Shown here piece after piece: positions 35,799-43,517 of a stretch of 64,000 nucleotides of DNA. The number at the start of each line of letters is the position of its first letter. Position 1 is the first letter of the stretch. Position numbers and translations under genes: made by a program. Below the pieces are notes generated by a model. The model searched no databases and was not told where the DNA came from. It saw only the letters and a list, made by a program, of their open reading frames with translations. Source of the stretch: Pandoraea vervacti (GTDB lineage Bacteria; Pseudomonadota; Gammaproteobacteria; Burkholderiales; Burkholderiaceae). Where the stretch lies: positions 5,572,001 through 5,636,000 of the forward strand of contig NZ_CP010897.2 in assembly GCF_000934605.2 (NCBI RefSeq), read 5' to 3'.

Positions 35799-36293
35799 TC
35801 AACGCGACGCCGGTCGGTTATTCGACAGGTAACTCAACGGCAGCGCATTGCTGCGCTTGAATGCGCTCAGCACGATGTTCGAGCGCACGTTCTCCACGCC
35901 CGGCACCTGCATGAGTCGCTTCATCACGAATGCCGACAATGCATTGAGATCCGGCACCACGATCCTCAAGAGGTAATCGGCCTCGCCGACTACCGCATGA
36001 CATTCGAGCACTTCGGGCAGCAGATCGATTTCCGCCTGAAAACGTTCGATGACCTGATCGCCATGATGCTGCAAGCGCAGTGTCGTGAAAGCCGTCACCG
36101 CCAGACCCAATGCCTCGGGTCGCAGCACCACGCGATACCCCTCGATGACCCCTGCGGCTTCGAGCCGTTGCAGGCGACGACCGATCTGCGACGCCGAGAG
36201 CGCTACATGCTCCGCCAACTGGTGATGGGTGGCCCGTCCTTCCTTCTGCAAGGCGTCCAGAAGGGCCAAATCGAAGCTATCCAGATCAAGCAT
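35799..36293 (-). CDS. Lrp/AsnC-family regulator, divergent from phhA
   Basis: This 164-residue regulator has an N-terminal helix-turn-helix (FDLALLDALQKEGRATHHQL, then VALSASQIGRRLQRLE) and a C-terminal RAM domain with LPEVLECHAVVGEADYLLR. The ATG at 36293 follows GGAGA by 6 bases. It is divergent from the phenylalanine hydroxylase gene across a 141-bp spacer containing repeated TTATGC-type sites, so it most likely controls phhA and responds to an aromatic amino acid, as in related betaproteobacteria. Confidence 0.93.
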   Translation of the reverse strand: MLDLDSFDLALLDALQKEGRATHHQLAEHVALSASQIGRRLQRLEAAGVIEGYRVVLRPEALGLAVTAFTTLRLQHHGDQVIERFQAEIDLLPEVLECHAVVGEADYLLRIVVPDLNALSAFVMKRLMQVPGVENVRSNIVLSAFKRSNALPLSYLSNNRPASR

Positions 36294-36320
36294 GACGATT
36301 CTCCGCAATAAATCACATTT

Positions 36321-36390
36321 TTATGCGAAATTTATGCAAACGACTTTCACCACAGGCGCATTATGCGCCCATTTCGCATGCCATGCGCAA
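36321..36390. promoter_or_regulatory. Candidate Lrp operator array between the regulator and phhA
   Basis: The spacer holds TTATGCGAA (36321-36329) and TTATGCAAA (36332-36340), 11 bp apart. A palindrome GGCGCA-TTA-TGCGCC follows at 36355-36369, then TTCGCATGC and CATGCGCAATA further on. Repeated half-sites about one helical turn apart are typical for wrapped Lrp-type binding. Confidence 0.5.
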
Positions 36391-36434
36391 TACACTTTCA
36401 ATCATTGTCACCGCTTGATTGAGTCGTTCGCATC

Positions 36435-37280
36435 ATGTCCCTTACTGCCATGCTCCAGGAGCAATTCGAAGCGGGTCTCGCGACCCGCCCCGACTTCACC
36501 ATCGATCAACCCGTCGAGCAATACGGCGCGGTGGATCACGCGGTGTGGCAGCAGCTCTACGAACGTCAGACGGCCATGTTGCCGGGCCGCGTGTGCGATG
36601 CCTTCATGGATGGCATCCGCGCTCTCGACATGGACGCTCGTCGCGTGCCGGAGTTCGATCGCCTGAACGAAAAACTGATCGCGGCGACCGGTTGGCAAGT
36701 CGTGGCGGTGCCCGGTCTCGTGCCGGACCACGTGTTCTTCGATCACCTCGCCAATCGACGCTTTCCCGCCACATGGTGGATGCGTCGCCCGGACCAGCTC
36801 GACTACCTTCAGGAACCCGACCTTTTCCATGACGTGTTCGGTCATGTGCCGTTGCTCGCCAATCCGGTGTTCGCCGACTTCATGCAAGCTTACGGGAAAG
36901 CCGGTACGCTCGCGCAATCGCTCGGCGCGTTGCCGCTACTCGCTCGCCTGTACTGGTACACCGTCGAATTCGGTTTGATGCGTGATGGCAACGGACTGCG
37001 CATCTACGGTGCGGGCATTGTGTCCAGTCGGGGAGAGACGGAGTTCTCGCTGACCTCGCACGAGCCCAACCGCGTCGGGTTCTCGCTGGAGCGCGTGTTA
37101 CGCACGCAATACCGCATCGACACCTTTCAGCAGACGTACTTCGTGATCGACGACTTCGCACAGTTGTTCGATGCCATGCTCGCGGATCTTCCGAGCCTGT
37201 TCAGGACGTTCGCCGAGCAGCCCTCGTTCGAGGCCAACGCACGTCGTCCCGAAGACACGGAAATTCTGCTGGCGGCATGA
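36435..37280 (+). CDS. phhA: Phenylalanine 4-monooxygenase
   Basis: This enzyme of 281 residues hydroxylates L-phenylalanine to L-tyrosine using O2 and tetrahydropterin, with one non-heme iron. The iron ligands are His132 and His137 in DLFHDVFGHVPL and Glu178 in YWYTVEFGLM, matching the 2-His-1-Glu triad of the family. It is the catalytic domain only, without the regulatory domain of animal enzymes, as in other bacteria. It is divergent from an Lrp regulator, and the pterin dehydratase gene follows 373 bp downstream in the same direction. Confidence 0.96.
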   Translation: MSLTAMLQEQFEAGLATRPDFTIDQPVEQYGAVDHAVWQQLYERQTAMLPGRVCDAFMDGIRALDMDARRVPEFDRLNEKLIAATGWQVVAVPGLVPDHVFFDHLANRRFPATWWMRRPDQLDYLQEPDLFHDVFGHVPLLANPVFADFMQAYGKAGTLAQSLGALPLLARLYWYTVEFGLMRDGNGLRIYGAGIVSSRGETEFSLTSHEPNRVGFSLERVLRTQYRIDTFQQTYFVIDDFAQLFDAMLADLPSLFRTFAEQPSFEANARRPEDTEILLAA

Positions 37281-37653
37281 TGGCACGGCCCGGGCATTCC
37301 GGGCCGCAGCGTCCCAATATCTTCCCCCCCGTCATGACCTCGCCATCGGGGGTGTGCTGGGCAAACGCCGCCGATTCTTGCTCCCATGCACGCTATCAGA
37401 CAGCGCTTACACACAGGCTCGGTCCGGCTGTGGAACAATAGATCAATGAAACGGCGTCGCGCCGTTTCGTCGGTGTCGCATGGTGCTGCGTCGGATATTG
37501 ATGCGTCTTCCCCCCACCCCGCACGCAGTCGTCTTCGACGCCGCATTCGCGCCGGCGGATGCCTATCCGTTTGGATCGTTGAATTCGCGCGACCAGCACC
37601 TGATCGCGCCAAAGCTGCAACCCACTCGCATCAAATGCTTTGAAAGGAATGCC
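37281..37653. other. Spacer between phhA and the dehydratase gene
   Basis: No gene is supported in these 373 bp. Two hairpins are visible: CGGCCCGG/CCGGGCCG just after phhA (37286-37306), and a 9-bp stem GAAACGGCG/CGCCGTTTC at 37448-37468. Neither has a T run. An AAAGGA ribosome site lies at the end. Confidence 0.5.
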
Positions 37654-37959
37654 ATGACAACACGACTCTCATCCGAGGAACGCGCCACGCTCGCCGAAGT
37701 GCTGCCCGAGTGGCACCAGGTGGTCGGACGCGACGCCATCCAGCGCAGTTTCACGTTTCACGACTTCAACGAAGCGTTTGGCTTCATGACGCAGGTCGCA
37801 CTCAAGGCGGAGACCATGAACCATCACCCGGAGTGGTTCAACGTCTACAACCGCGTGGACATCACGCTATCGACGCACGATGCCGATGGCCTCACGCAGC
37901 GCGACATCGAACTGGCAACGGCCATCGACCAGTACGCCGGCGATCGCACGTCGGGCTGA
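37654..37959 (+). CDS. phhB: 4a-hydroxytetrahydrobiopterin dehydratase
   Basis: This 101-residue pterin-4a-carbinolamine dehydratase regenerates the pterin cofactor after each phenylalanine hydroxylation. The family histidine cluster is present in TMNHHPEWFNVYNRVDI. Length is normal for this small protein. The ATG at 37654 follows AAAGGA by 6 bases; a 58-codon upstream extension is not family-like. It works together with PhhA encoded upstream. Confidence 0.95.
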   Translation: MTTRLSSEERATLAEVLPEWHQVVGRDAIQRSFTFHDFNEAFGFMTQVALKAETMNHHPEWFNVYNRVDITLSTHDADGLTQRDIELATAIDQYAGDRTSG

Positions 37960-37980
37960 CGCGTCACCGGCGTCGCATGC

Positions 37981-38433
37981 TCAGCGCTTCGGCGCGAGCA
38001 TCGTGCCGCGACACGCCTTGCTGCCACAGTGACAGGCGTACTCGCGTTTGAGTTTTTTGGTGTAGCGGGCGTCGATCACGAGACCGTAGTCATAGAAGAG
38101 TTCTTCGCCCGCATCGATATCGCGCATCGCATAGATGTAGACGCGATCCCCTTCCTCCCGCGCCTCGCAGTTCGGCGAGCAGGCGTGGTTGATCCAGCGG
38201 GCATTGTTGCCGTCGACCTTGCCGTCGATGCAGCGTCCGTCTTCCAGGCTGAAATAAAAGGTATGCGTCGGGTGCGCCGGATCATGCGGATGGCGGCGCA
38301 AGGCCTCGCGCCACGAAATGATCTCGCCCTTGTACTGGATCACGCGGTCCCCTTTCTTGAGGCGCTTGACCGCATACACCCCCTTCCCGTGGACGCCTGA
38401 TTTTCTGACTTCGATTCTGCGCTTGGCTGCCAT
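37981..38433 (-). CDS. SET-domain protein (putative lysine methyltransferase)
   Basis: This 150-residue stand-alone SET domain transfers methyl from S-adenosylmethionine to lysine in its eukaryotic relatives. It starts with the typical IEVRKSGVHGKGVYA. The cofactor-site signature appears as NARWINHACSPNCEAR, the catalytic tyrosine region as GEELFYDYGL, and a post-SET-like zinc motif as CHCGSKACRG at the C-terminus. There are no other domains. Bacterial targets are poorly known; ribosomal or DNA-binding proteins are possible. The ATG at 38433 is taken because the protein then begins directly at the domain. It converges on phhB, with 21 bp between the stop codons. Confidence 0.88.
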   Translation of the reverse strand: MAAKRRIEVRKSGVHGKGVYAVKRLKKGDRVIQYKGEIISWREALRRHPHDPAHPTHTFYFSLEDGRCIDGKVDGNNARWINHACSPNCEAREEGDRVYIYAMRDIDAGEELFYDYGLVIDARYTKKLKREYACHCGSKACRGTMLAPKR

Positions 38434-38607
38434 CTCTATGCGATGAGGTTTGGTGGATGCAAAAAAGCGCAGTGTACAGGCACGCGACGGACATGTGCGT
38501 GACAACGACGGACGAAAAAAAACGTCACCCGGTCGTGGATGACGTTCTCCCCCTGATTCGCGCCGCTCGGACGCAACGCCCGAGCGCGGCAAACGATGGC
38601 CCGATGC

Positions 38608-39249
38608 TCAGGTCTTGCTGTACAGCTTCCAGACCTTGTTACGCGTCGCAATATCCGCCTCGACATGCGCATTGCAGTCGAGCGCCAGTCGCGAATCGTC
38701 GTAGGTCGTATTGAAGTAGTTGCAGTGGTAGGTGCCCTTGCCGCGGGCAGCCGTCTCGAAATGTTCGCACGTCAGGCACATGCGCTGCTGCGGCACATCG
38801 CCCCGGCTCTCCATTGTCGAGATGAGCTTGACGAGCATGCGGTACAGCTGTGCCCGGTCCTTTTCGCTCAGCAGATCGGCAGCCGTCGTCACGAAGCTCG
38901 CCCATTGCGATGCCCGCTTGGCCGACGTGCGTCCCTTCGCGGTAAGTCGCAGGGCCAGCGCACGACCATCGTTGGCGTCACGCCGCTTTTCGACAAGCCC
39001 CTTGCTTTCGAGCGTACTCACGGCCTCACTGACCGTGGCCGATGTCAGGGCGGCATCCTCCGCAATCTCGCCCAGTCGCATCGGCACACCGCGCATGAGC
39101 AGGAGCGTAAGAATTTCACCCTGCGTCGGCGTCAATCCAGACAGCGCCGCGCCTTCCCAGGCGTGGCTCCGTAACGCGGTTCCCATGCGCAACAAGCCTG
39201 CCGTTACGCGCTTGGAGAGCGGTTCATCAAGTGGGGTCGGGGTAGCCAT
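38608..39249 (-). CDS. MarR-family regulator with a Cys/His-rich C-terminal extension
   Basis: This regulator has 213 residues. Residues 1-150 form a winged helix typical of MarR (LTPTQGEILTLLLMRG, then LTSATVSEAVSTLESKGLVEKRRD). A C-terminal extension of about 60 residues carries Cys158, Cys161, His175, Cys176, Cys192 and His195, spaced like a metal-binding or thiol-switch motif. This suggests sensing of a metal or oxidant. It is upstream of the SET gene on the same strand, 174 bp apart, with a long gene-free region beyond its start. Targets are unknown. Confidence 0.87.
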   Translation of the reverse strand: MATPTPLDEPLSKRVTAGLLRMGTALRSHAWEGAALSGLTPTQGEILTLLLMRGVPMRLGEIAEDAALTSATVSEAVSTLESKGLVEKRRDANDGRALALRLTAKGRTSAKRASQWASFVTTAADLLSEKDRAQLYRMLVKLISTMESRGDVPQQRMCLTCEHFETAARGKGTYHCNYFNTTYDDSRLALDCNAHVEADIATRNKVWKLYSKT

Positions 39250-40592
39250 GATTTTCGTTAGGATTTCTAAAAACTATACGTCGATAAAACAGCTTGTCAA
39301 ATGAACTCACGGGCGGTGCATCACACGTCTTGGCCTCATGCATCGTATATTTTGGCGCCCCGCCCGGGGGAAACCCTAAGCTACTTCCGTGTCGATACTC
39401 GACGGCGAGTCGCTGTTGAACGCGCCGCCCCACCACGATTCCATTGTGTGTTCTGAGTTGAATTTTGGCGTATCAGTTCTTGTACTGATCTCCCAAATCC
39501 TACTCACGATGTTTACAAAATATTGGTGTCCTGCGCACTTGTTTGATCAAGCGACGTATAGACAAAATCATTTCGCATCCCATGCGAATTACATCGTTTG
39601 CTGAATTGGTGTAACGCATCGCGCCATCTCAAAGCGCGTCGTACCCCGCACCAATTCTCAACCGCCCTGCAAACCCGCGTGGGGCGTGGCTCGCAGACCG
39701 TAGCGATGCGTTTTCCGGGCGATGCGTCCCTGTTACGTCCCCCACGAAAATCTCTCGAAACTCGAGATATCCCCGCATCGTCTCCCCCCTCCCGACGCGC
39801 GCGCACGAATCCCCCTGCGTTTCGGACAGAACGCAAATGATTTGAAACACAACCGTCGGTCGTCAGTTTCCGGGGTCTGTGTCGGTCAAAAAAAGGGAAA
39901 GAACTGATCGGCGAGTCCACGAGCGGAGGCTTCGGGACACGCGAATGGAGAAATTTGACGGTACGGACGCTTTCGCTCGTTACGCCCAGCAAAACCAACA
40001 TCGCTCACTTCTTACACCGCATACGACAGGCCGCTAAAACAAGTGGCGAGATTGTAGCCGCGAACCGGTCGGCCAAAGCCAGAACGTCAAAATTATCCAC
40101 AAAACCGCGTTTTCGAGGGTGTCTTGCACAAAATTTAAGCGCCTGTGGATAACTTTCTGGATAACTTATCGGACTAGTTGTGCATGGGTTCGGGATAAGT
40201 CGCGGATCTTTCCACAGGGGTCGAAAACTGTTCAGAGTTGTTCTCGGGATACCCGCTGTTTGTCCATCCAGTTCTCATTCCGGCAACTTCCTGTTTACAC
40301 ACCGTTAACTGTGGTTATCCACAGGAGTTGGCCGCCTTTGTTAACTACTACTATGTATACATACAGTAAACCTATTAAAACCTTAAAACCTTGCTACGAG
40401 CGACGCGAAAACGGCAAAACCCTGTCGGCCTGAACAGTGGAAAACGCAGCGCTTGCGATGCGTGATGCCGAGCGCTGGACGCCACTTCCGGCAAGTTTTG
40501 CCTGTAAGCGCGGCACGAAAGGCATGCGCTTCGCGCGGTGTGCCGCACAAATGGCTGCGGCAAGGCTCGTCACCGGTAGATCCGCAGTCCGG
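39250..40592. other. 1.3-kb gene-free region with a DnaA-box cluster and AT-rich tract
   Basis: No frame here resembles a protein family. Perfect 9-mer DnaA boxes (TTATCCACA or its complement) lie at 40093-40101, 40144-40152 and 40315-40323. A one-mismatch copy lies at 40156-40164, and a weaker TTTCCACAG around 40210. Immediately to the right, about 40338-40390, is a strongly AT-rich tract containing the palindrome TATGTATACATA (40352-40363). Boxes next to an easily melted tract are the layout of a replication origin or a DnaA-titrating locus. The region is about 23 kb from the rpmH-side boxes. Confidence 0.6.
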
Positions 40593-40596
40593 GCAA

Positions 40597-40622
40597 TAAA
40601 AAACCCCGCCAAGGCGGGGTTT
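40597..40622 (-). terminator. Rho-independent terminator of the GCS2-type ligase gene
   Basis: A 10-bp perfect stem (AAACCCCGCC at 40601-40610 and its complement at 40613-40622) with a 2-base spacer is followed on the minus strand by a T run. It lies 55 bp after the stop codon of the ligase gene. Confidence 0.85.
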
Positions 40623-40676
40623 CCTCACACCGATCGCTCGCCGATCGATATCGCGAGTCTCAGGCGCTCACGTGCA

Positions 40677-41792
40677 TCACGTCGCCCAGCGCAGACATTG
40701 CTGACGAACCATTTCGTTAAGCGACTTCGCATCGGCATGCACCTCGCGCAGCCACACGGCGTCGTTCTTGCCCGACGAGACAAGTTGGCGAATGTCTTCG
40801 CAGGCGGCTTCGGCCTCGAGCTTCACCGCGTGCGGTTTGATCAGGTCCAGGGTCTTGGCGATGTGATCGCCCAACATCGAGCGCTCACCCGTCTGAGGAT
40901 CCACGTAAGCCCCTTCAAGGCCGAAACGGCAGGCCTCGAAGCGGTTGAACGTATAAACCAGATAATCGTCCTCGCTGAGCTCGAACGGACGCTCGTTGAG
41001 CAGATAGTGGGCCAGAGACTGGATGTAACAGGCGATGGCGGCCGCGCGGTCAACGGACAAGGGGGTATCCATCACCCGCACCTCGATCGTCCCAAAACCC
41101 GGTTTAGGACGAATGTCCCAGTAGAAGTCCTTCATGCTTTCCACGACGCCGGTCTTTACCATCTTGTCGAAGTAGGCTTCGAAGTCCGACCACTTCAGTA
41201 CGAACGGGGCACGGCCCGACAGCGGGAACGCGAAAACGGAGTTCAGACGGGCCGAGTGGAACCCGGTGTCCACCCCCTGCACGTACGGCGACGAGGCCGA
41301 CAGCGCGATGAAATGAGGGATATAGCGCGACATTGCGTGCAGGAGGTACAACGCGCTGTCCGGATCCGGACACCCGATATGGACGTGCTGTCCGAAAACC
41401 GTGAACTGCTTGGCCAGGTAGCCATAAAGTTCGGACAGGAAGTGAAAGCGCGGCGAGTCGTAAATGGTTCGCTCGCTCCAGCGCTGGAAAGCGTGCGTGC
41501 CGCCGCCACACAGCCCGACGTTAAGCTGCTCGCTCGCGGCCACCAGCACGTCGCGCACCCGACGCAATTGCGTGAGCGCGTCGCTATGGTGATGGCAGAT
41601 ATCGGTCGAAAGCTCGATCATGCTTTCGGTCATCTCCGGCTTGATATCGCCCGGGTGCGTTTCCTTGGCGACAAGCCGCATGACGTCGGCGGCCGCCTTG
41701 GTCAGATCGTAATCGTGGCGATTGACGATCTGCATTTCCAGCTCCACCCCAAAGGTGCAAGGCTTCGAGGGAATGAATTCTTCAAGTGACAT
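40677..41792 (-). CDS. Carboxylate-amine ligase / glutamate-cysteine ligase (GCS2, YbdK type)
   Basis: This 371-residue ATP-dependent ligase of the GCS2 family has YbdK-like size and motifs: CTFGVELEMQIV at the N-terminus (the Glu pair binds metal), MTESMIELSTDICHHH, GGGTHAF, and GQHVHIGCPDPD. Members of the family join glutamate and cysteine, the first step of glutathione synthesis, but YbdK itself has only weak activity of this kind. A different gshA may exist elsewhere. It starts 4 bp after the antiporter stop, so the two are co-transcribed. Confidence 0.9.
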   Translation of the reverse strand: MSLEEFIPSKPCTFGVELEMQIVNRHDYDLTKAAADVMRLVAKETHPGDIKPEMTESMIELSTDICHHHSDALTQLRRVRDVLVAASEQLNVGLCGGGTHAFQRWSERTIYDSPRFHFLSELYGYLAKQFTVFGQHVHIGCPDPDSALYLLHAMSRYIPHFIALSASSPYVQGVDTGFHSARLNSVFAFPLSGRAPFVLKWSDFEAYFDKMVKTGVVESMKDFYWDIRPKPGFGTIEVRVMDTPLSVDRAAAIACYIQSLAHYLLNERPFELSEDDYLVYTFNRFEACRFGLEGAYVDPQTGERSMLGDHIAKTLDLIKPHAVKLEAEAACEDIRQLVSSGKNDAVWLREVHADAKSLNEMVRQQCLRWAT

Positions 41793-41795
41793 GGC

Positions 41796-43001
41796 TTAAT
41801 CCTTCCGTTCACCGACAAGGGCCAATGCCCAATAGACCACCAGCGGCGCCGCCAGTTGCAGCAAGGCAATGGTGCACATCACCACTGCCTTGAGCATCGG
41901 ATCGAACTGCGGGTAGATGTCGTACGTATCGGCAACGAGTACGAACGCGAGACTGGCCATCGGGCACAACGACAATCCGAGCGCGATGGCCTGCTTGTAA
42001 CTGATACCGGCCTGGTGCGCGACGGCCACCGTGCCAACCACCTTGGCGGCGCCCCGAACGACGATGATCGCCAGCGCCGCCAATCCGCCGAGCACGAGGT
42101 ATTCCCACTGGAATGCCAGCGAGGTCAGCACGAACAGCACCACTGCCAGCAGCCAGCCGGCCGTGCCGAAGTACGCGGGCCACAACTGCGGGCGCTCATC
42201 CAGATTCCGGAAAATGATCCCGGCGAGCAGCAACGTGAGCGAGTTCGGCAATTTGAGCATGTGCACCAGGGCGACCATGAGCATGATCAGACCGATGAGC
42301 ATGACGAAGGCATGGTGGTCCTGACTGCCGAACTTTCGGAAGACCAGATTGCAGGCTTTGGCCAGCACGAACGCCAGCACGATCGACCCGATCAGCAGAT
42401 AGAGCGGATGGAACAGCACGACCCAGAAACTGGAGTGGTACGCCTGGTGCATCCAGCCGTACACAAGCTTGACCGCGACGACCGCGTACACGCTGTTGAG
42501 CGCCGCCAGGGCCAGCAGACGTTCCGTCACCTGGCCTTCGGCCCGCAACTCGTTCTTTAGCTGGATGACCACTGCTGGCGATGTGGCCATGCTGATGGAT
42601 GCGATGAGGACCGCCGTGAGCGGCGATACGCTAAAGACTCGCAGCACCGCGTAGACCGCGACGAAGGTGAGCAAGGCTTCCAGCGCACTGGTGACGATGA
42701 TCCATGGATTGGATCGCATCCATTTCAGGTTGAGACGACTGCCGAGTTCAAACAGCAGCAGGCCCAGCGCCAGGTCGATCAGCAGCCGGATAGCCGCGCT
42801 TGTCTGCGCGTCCAGCATGGATGAAAGACCCAGGGTGCCACCGACCAGCCCGACCACGGCGTAACCGGTGATGCGCGGCAGGCGCAGTCTCCGGAAACAG
42901 ATTTCCCCGGCGAGTCCGGCAAATACCAATGCCAGCCCGGCGAAGAAAACGGGGTCGGGTGCCGGCGGCCAGCCCGGGAAAAGGGACAGTTCCGACGTCA
43001 T
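41796..43001 (-). CDS. Cation:proton antiporter (CPA2/Kef-type membrane domain)
   Basis: This 401-residue integral membrane protein has about 12 helices and the fold of monovalent cation:proton antiporters of the KefB/KefC group. Features include GEICFRRLRLPRITGYAVVGLVGG in the first third, LLIDLALGLLLFELGSRLN, and a later MATSPAVVIQLKNELRAEG. There is no C-terminal RCK/TrkA domain, so it is a membrane-domain-only member. The ATG at 43001 is chosen because the hydrophobic part then follows after a short tail; a 28-codon extension is less likely. Downstream is a GCS2 ligase; Kef systems are gated by glutathione, which fits the pairing only loosely. Confidence 0.87.
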   Translation of the reverse strand: MTSELSLFPGWPPAPDPVFFAGLALVFAGLAGEICFRRLRLPRITGYAVVGLVGGTLGLSSMLDAQTSAAIRLLIDLALGLLLFELGSRLNLKWMRSNPWIIVTSALEALLTFVAVYAVLRVFSVSPLTAVLIASISMATSPAVVIQLKNELRAEGQVTERLLALAALNSVYAVVAVKLVYGWMHQAYHSSFWVVLFHPLYLLIGSIVLAFVLAKACNLVFRKFGSQDHHAFVMLIGLIMLMVALVHMLKLPNSLTLLLAGIIFRNLDERPQLWPAYFGTAGWLLAVVLFVLTSLAFQWEYLVLGGLAALAIIVVRGAAKVVGTVAVAHQAGISYKQAIALGLSLCPMASLAFVLVADTYDIYPQFDPMLKAVVMCTIALLQLAAPLVVYWALALVGERKD

Positions 43002-43517
43002 TAATGCTCGCTTTGCGCCGCTTGACGGCGCATCAAGTGGTGAAAAGGAAAGAAAGTCGCGCGCGGGGTTGCAGATGAAGGACAAATGCGCGACGAACCC
43101 GAAGGGTTGGGGTCATTTTGCCACAGTCGGTTTCCGAGGCTTTCAAACGGCCGTTACGATGCCCCGAGCCCCGTCCTGCGGGCACGTCCGGGAGATTAGC
43201 TTCCATGGATCGGTTTTGTCTCTTGCCAACGGCGGGCACAGCCGCACGTATGGCGCTGGAGCGTGCCGCATTCATCGGAAAGTCCGGGGGCAAGCGCCAA
43301 GGGCGCGTCGCCCCCGCATGGGGCGGGCTTTTCACCCCTATAGGGTCAGAGTCGATTTAATTTTCAGATCCGACTTTTCGGAGGGAAGACGCGTGCGGCC
43401 GAGAACGGGCCAGGCCTGGACAACGTGAGCAGCGGTCGGCGCCGCGTTTTGTCTGATGATGTGACGGCTGATGCCAGGGCAAGCGCTCACCCCGCAATGC
43501 ATCCTCTGCGCTTCGGC
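43002..43517. other. Spacer between the antiporter and mnmC
   Basis: No gene is supported. GC-rich inverted repeats lie around 43286-43330, including a short stem near 43310-43325 followed by CTTTTC on the plus strand, which could terminate a plus-strand transcript, though none is recognised. An AT-rich patch at 43355-43372 could hold the antiporter promoter. Confidence 0.35.

Noticed and set aside
39513..40001. Minus-strand open frame of 162 codons in the gene-free region
   Set aside because: No ribosome site, no family-like composition, and it is rich in Arg/Ser as expected for chance frames in this base composition.
43286..43330. GC-rich inverted repeats as a small RNA terminator
   Set aside because: A short stem with CTTTTC exists on the plus strand, but no promoter or conserved RNA was recognised upstream, so no RNA gene is called.
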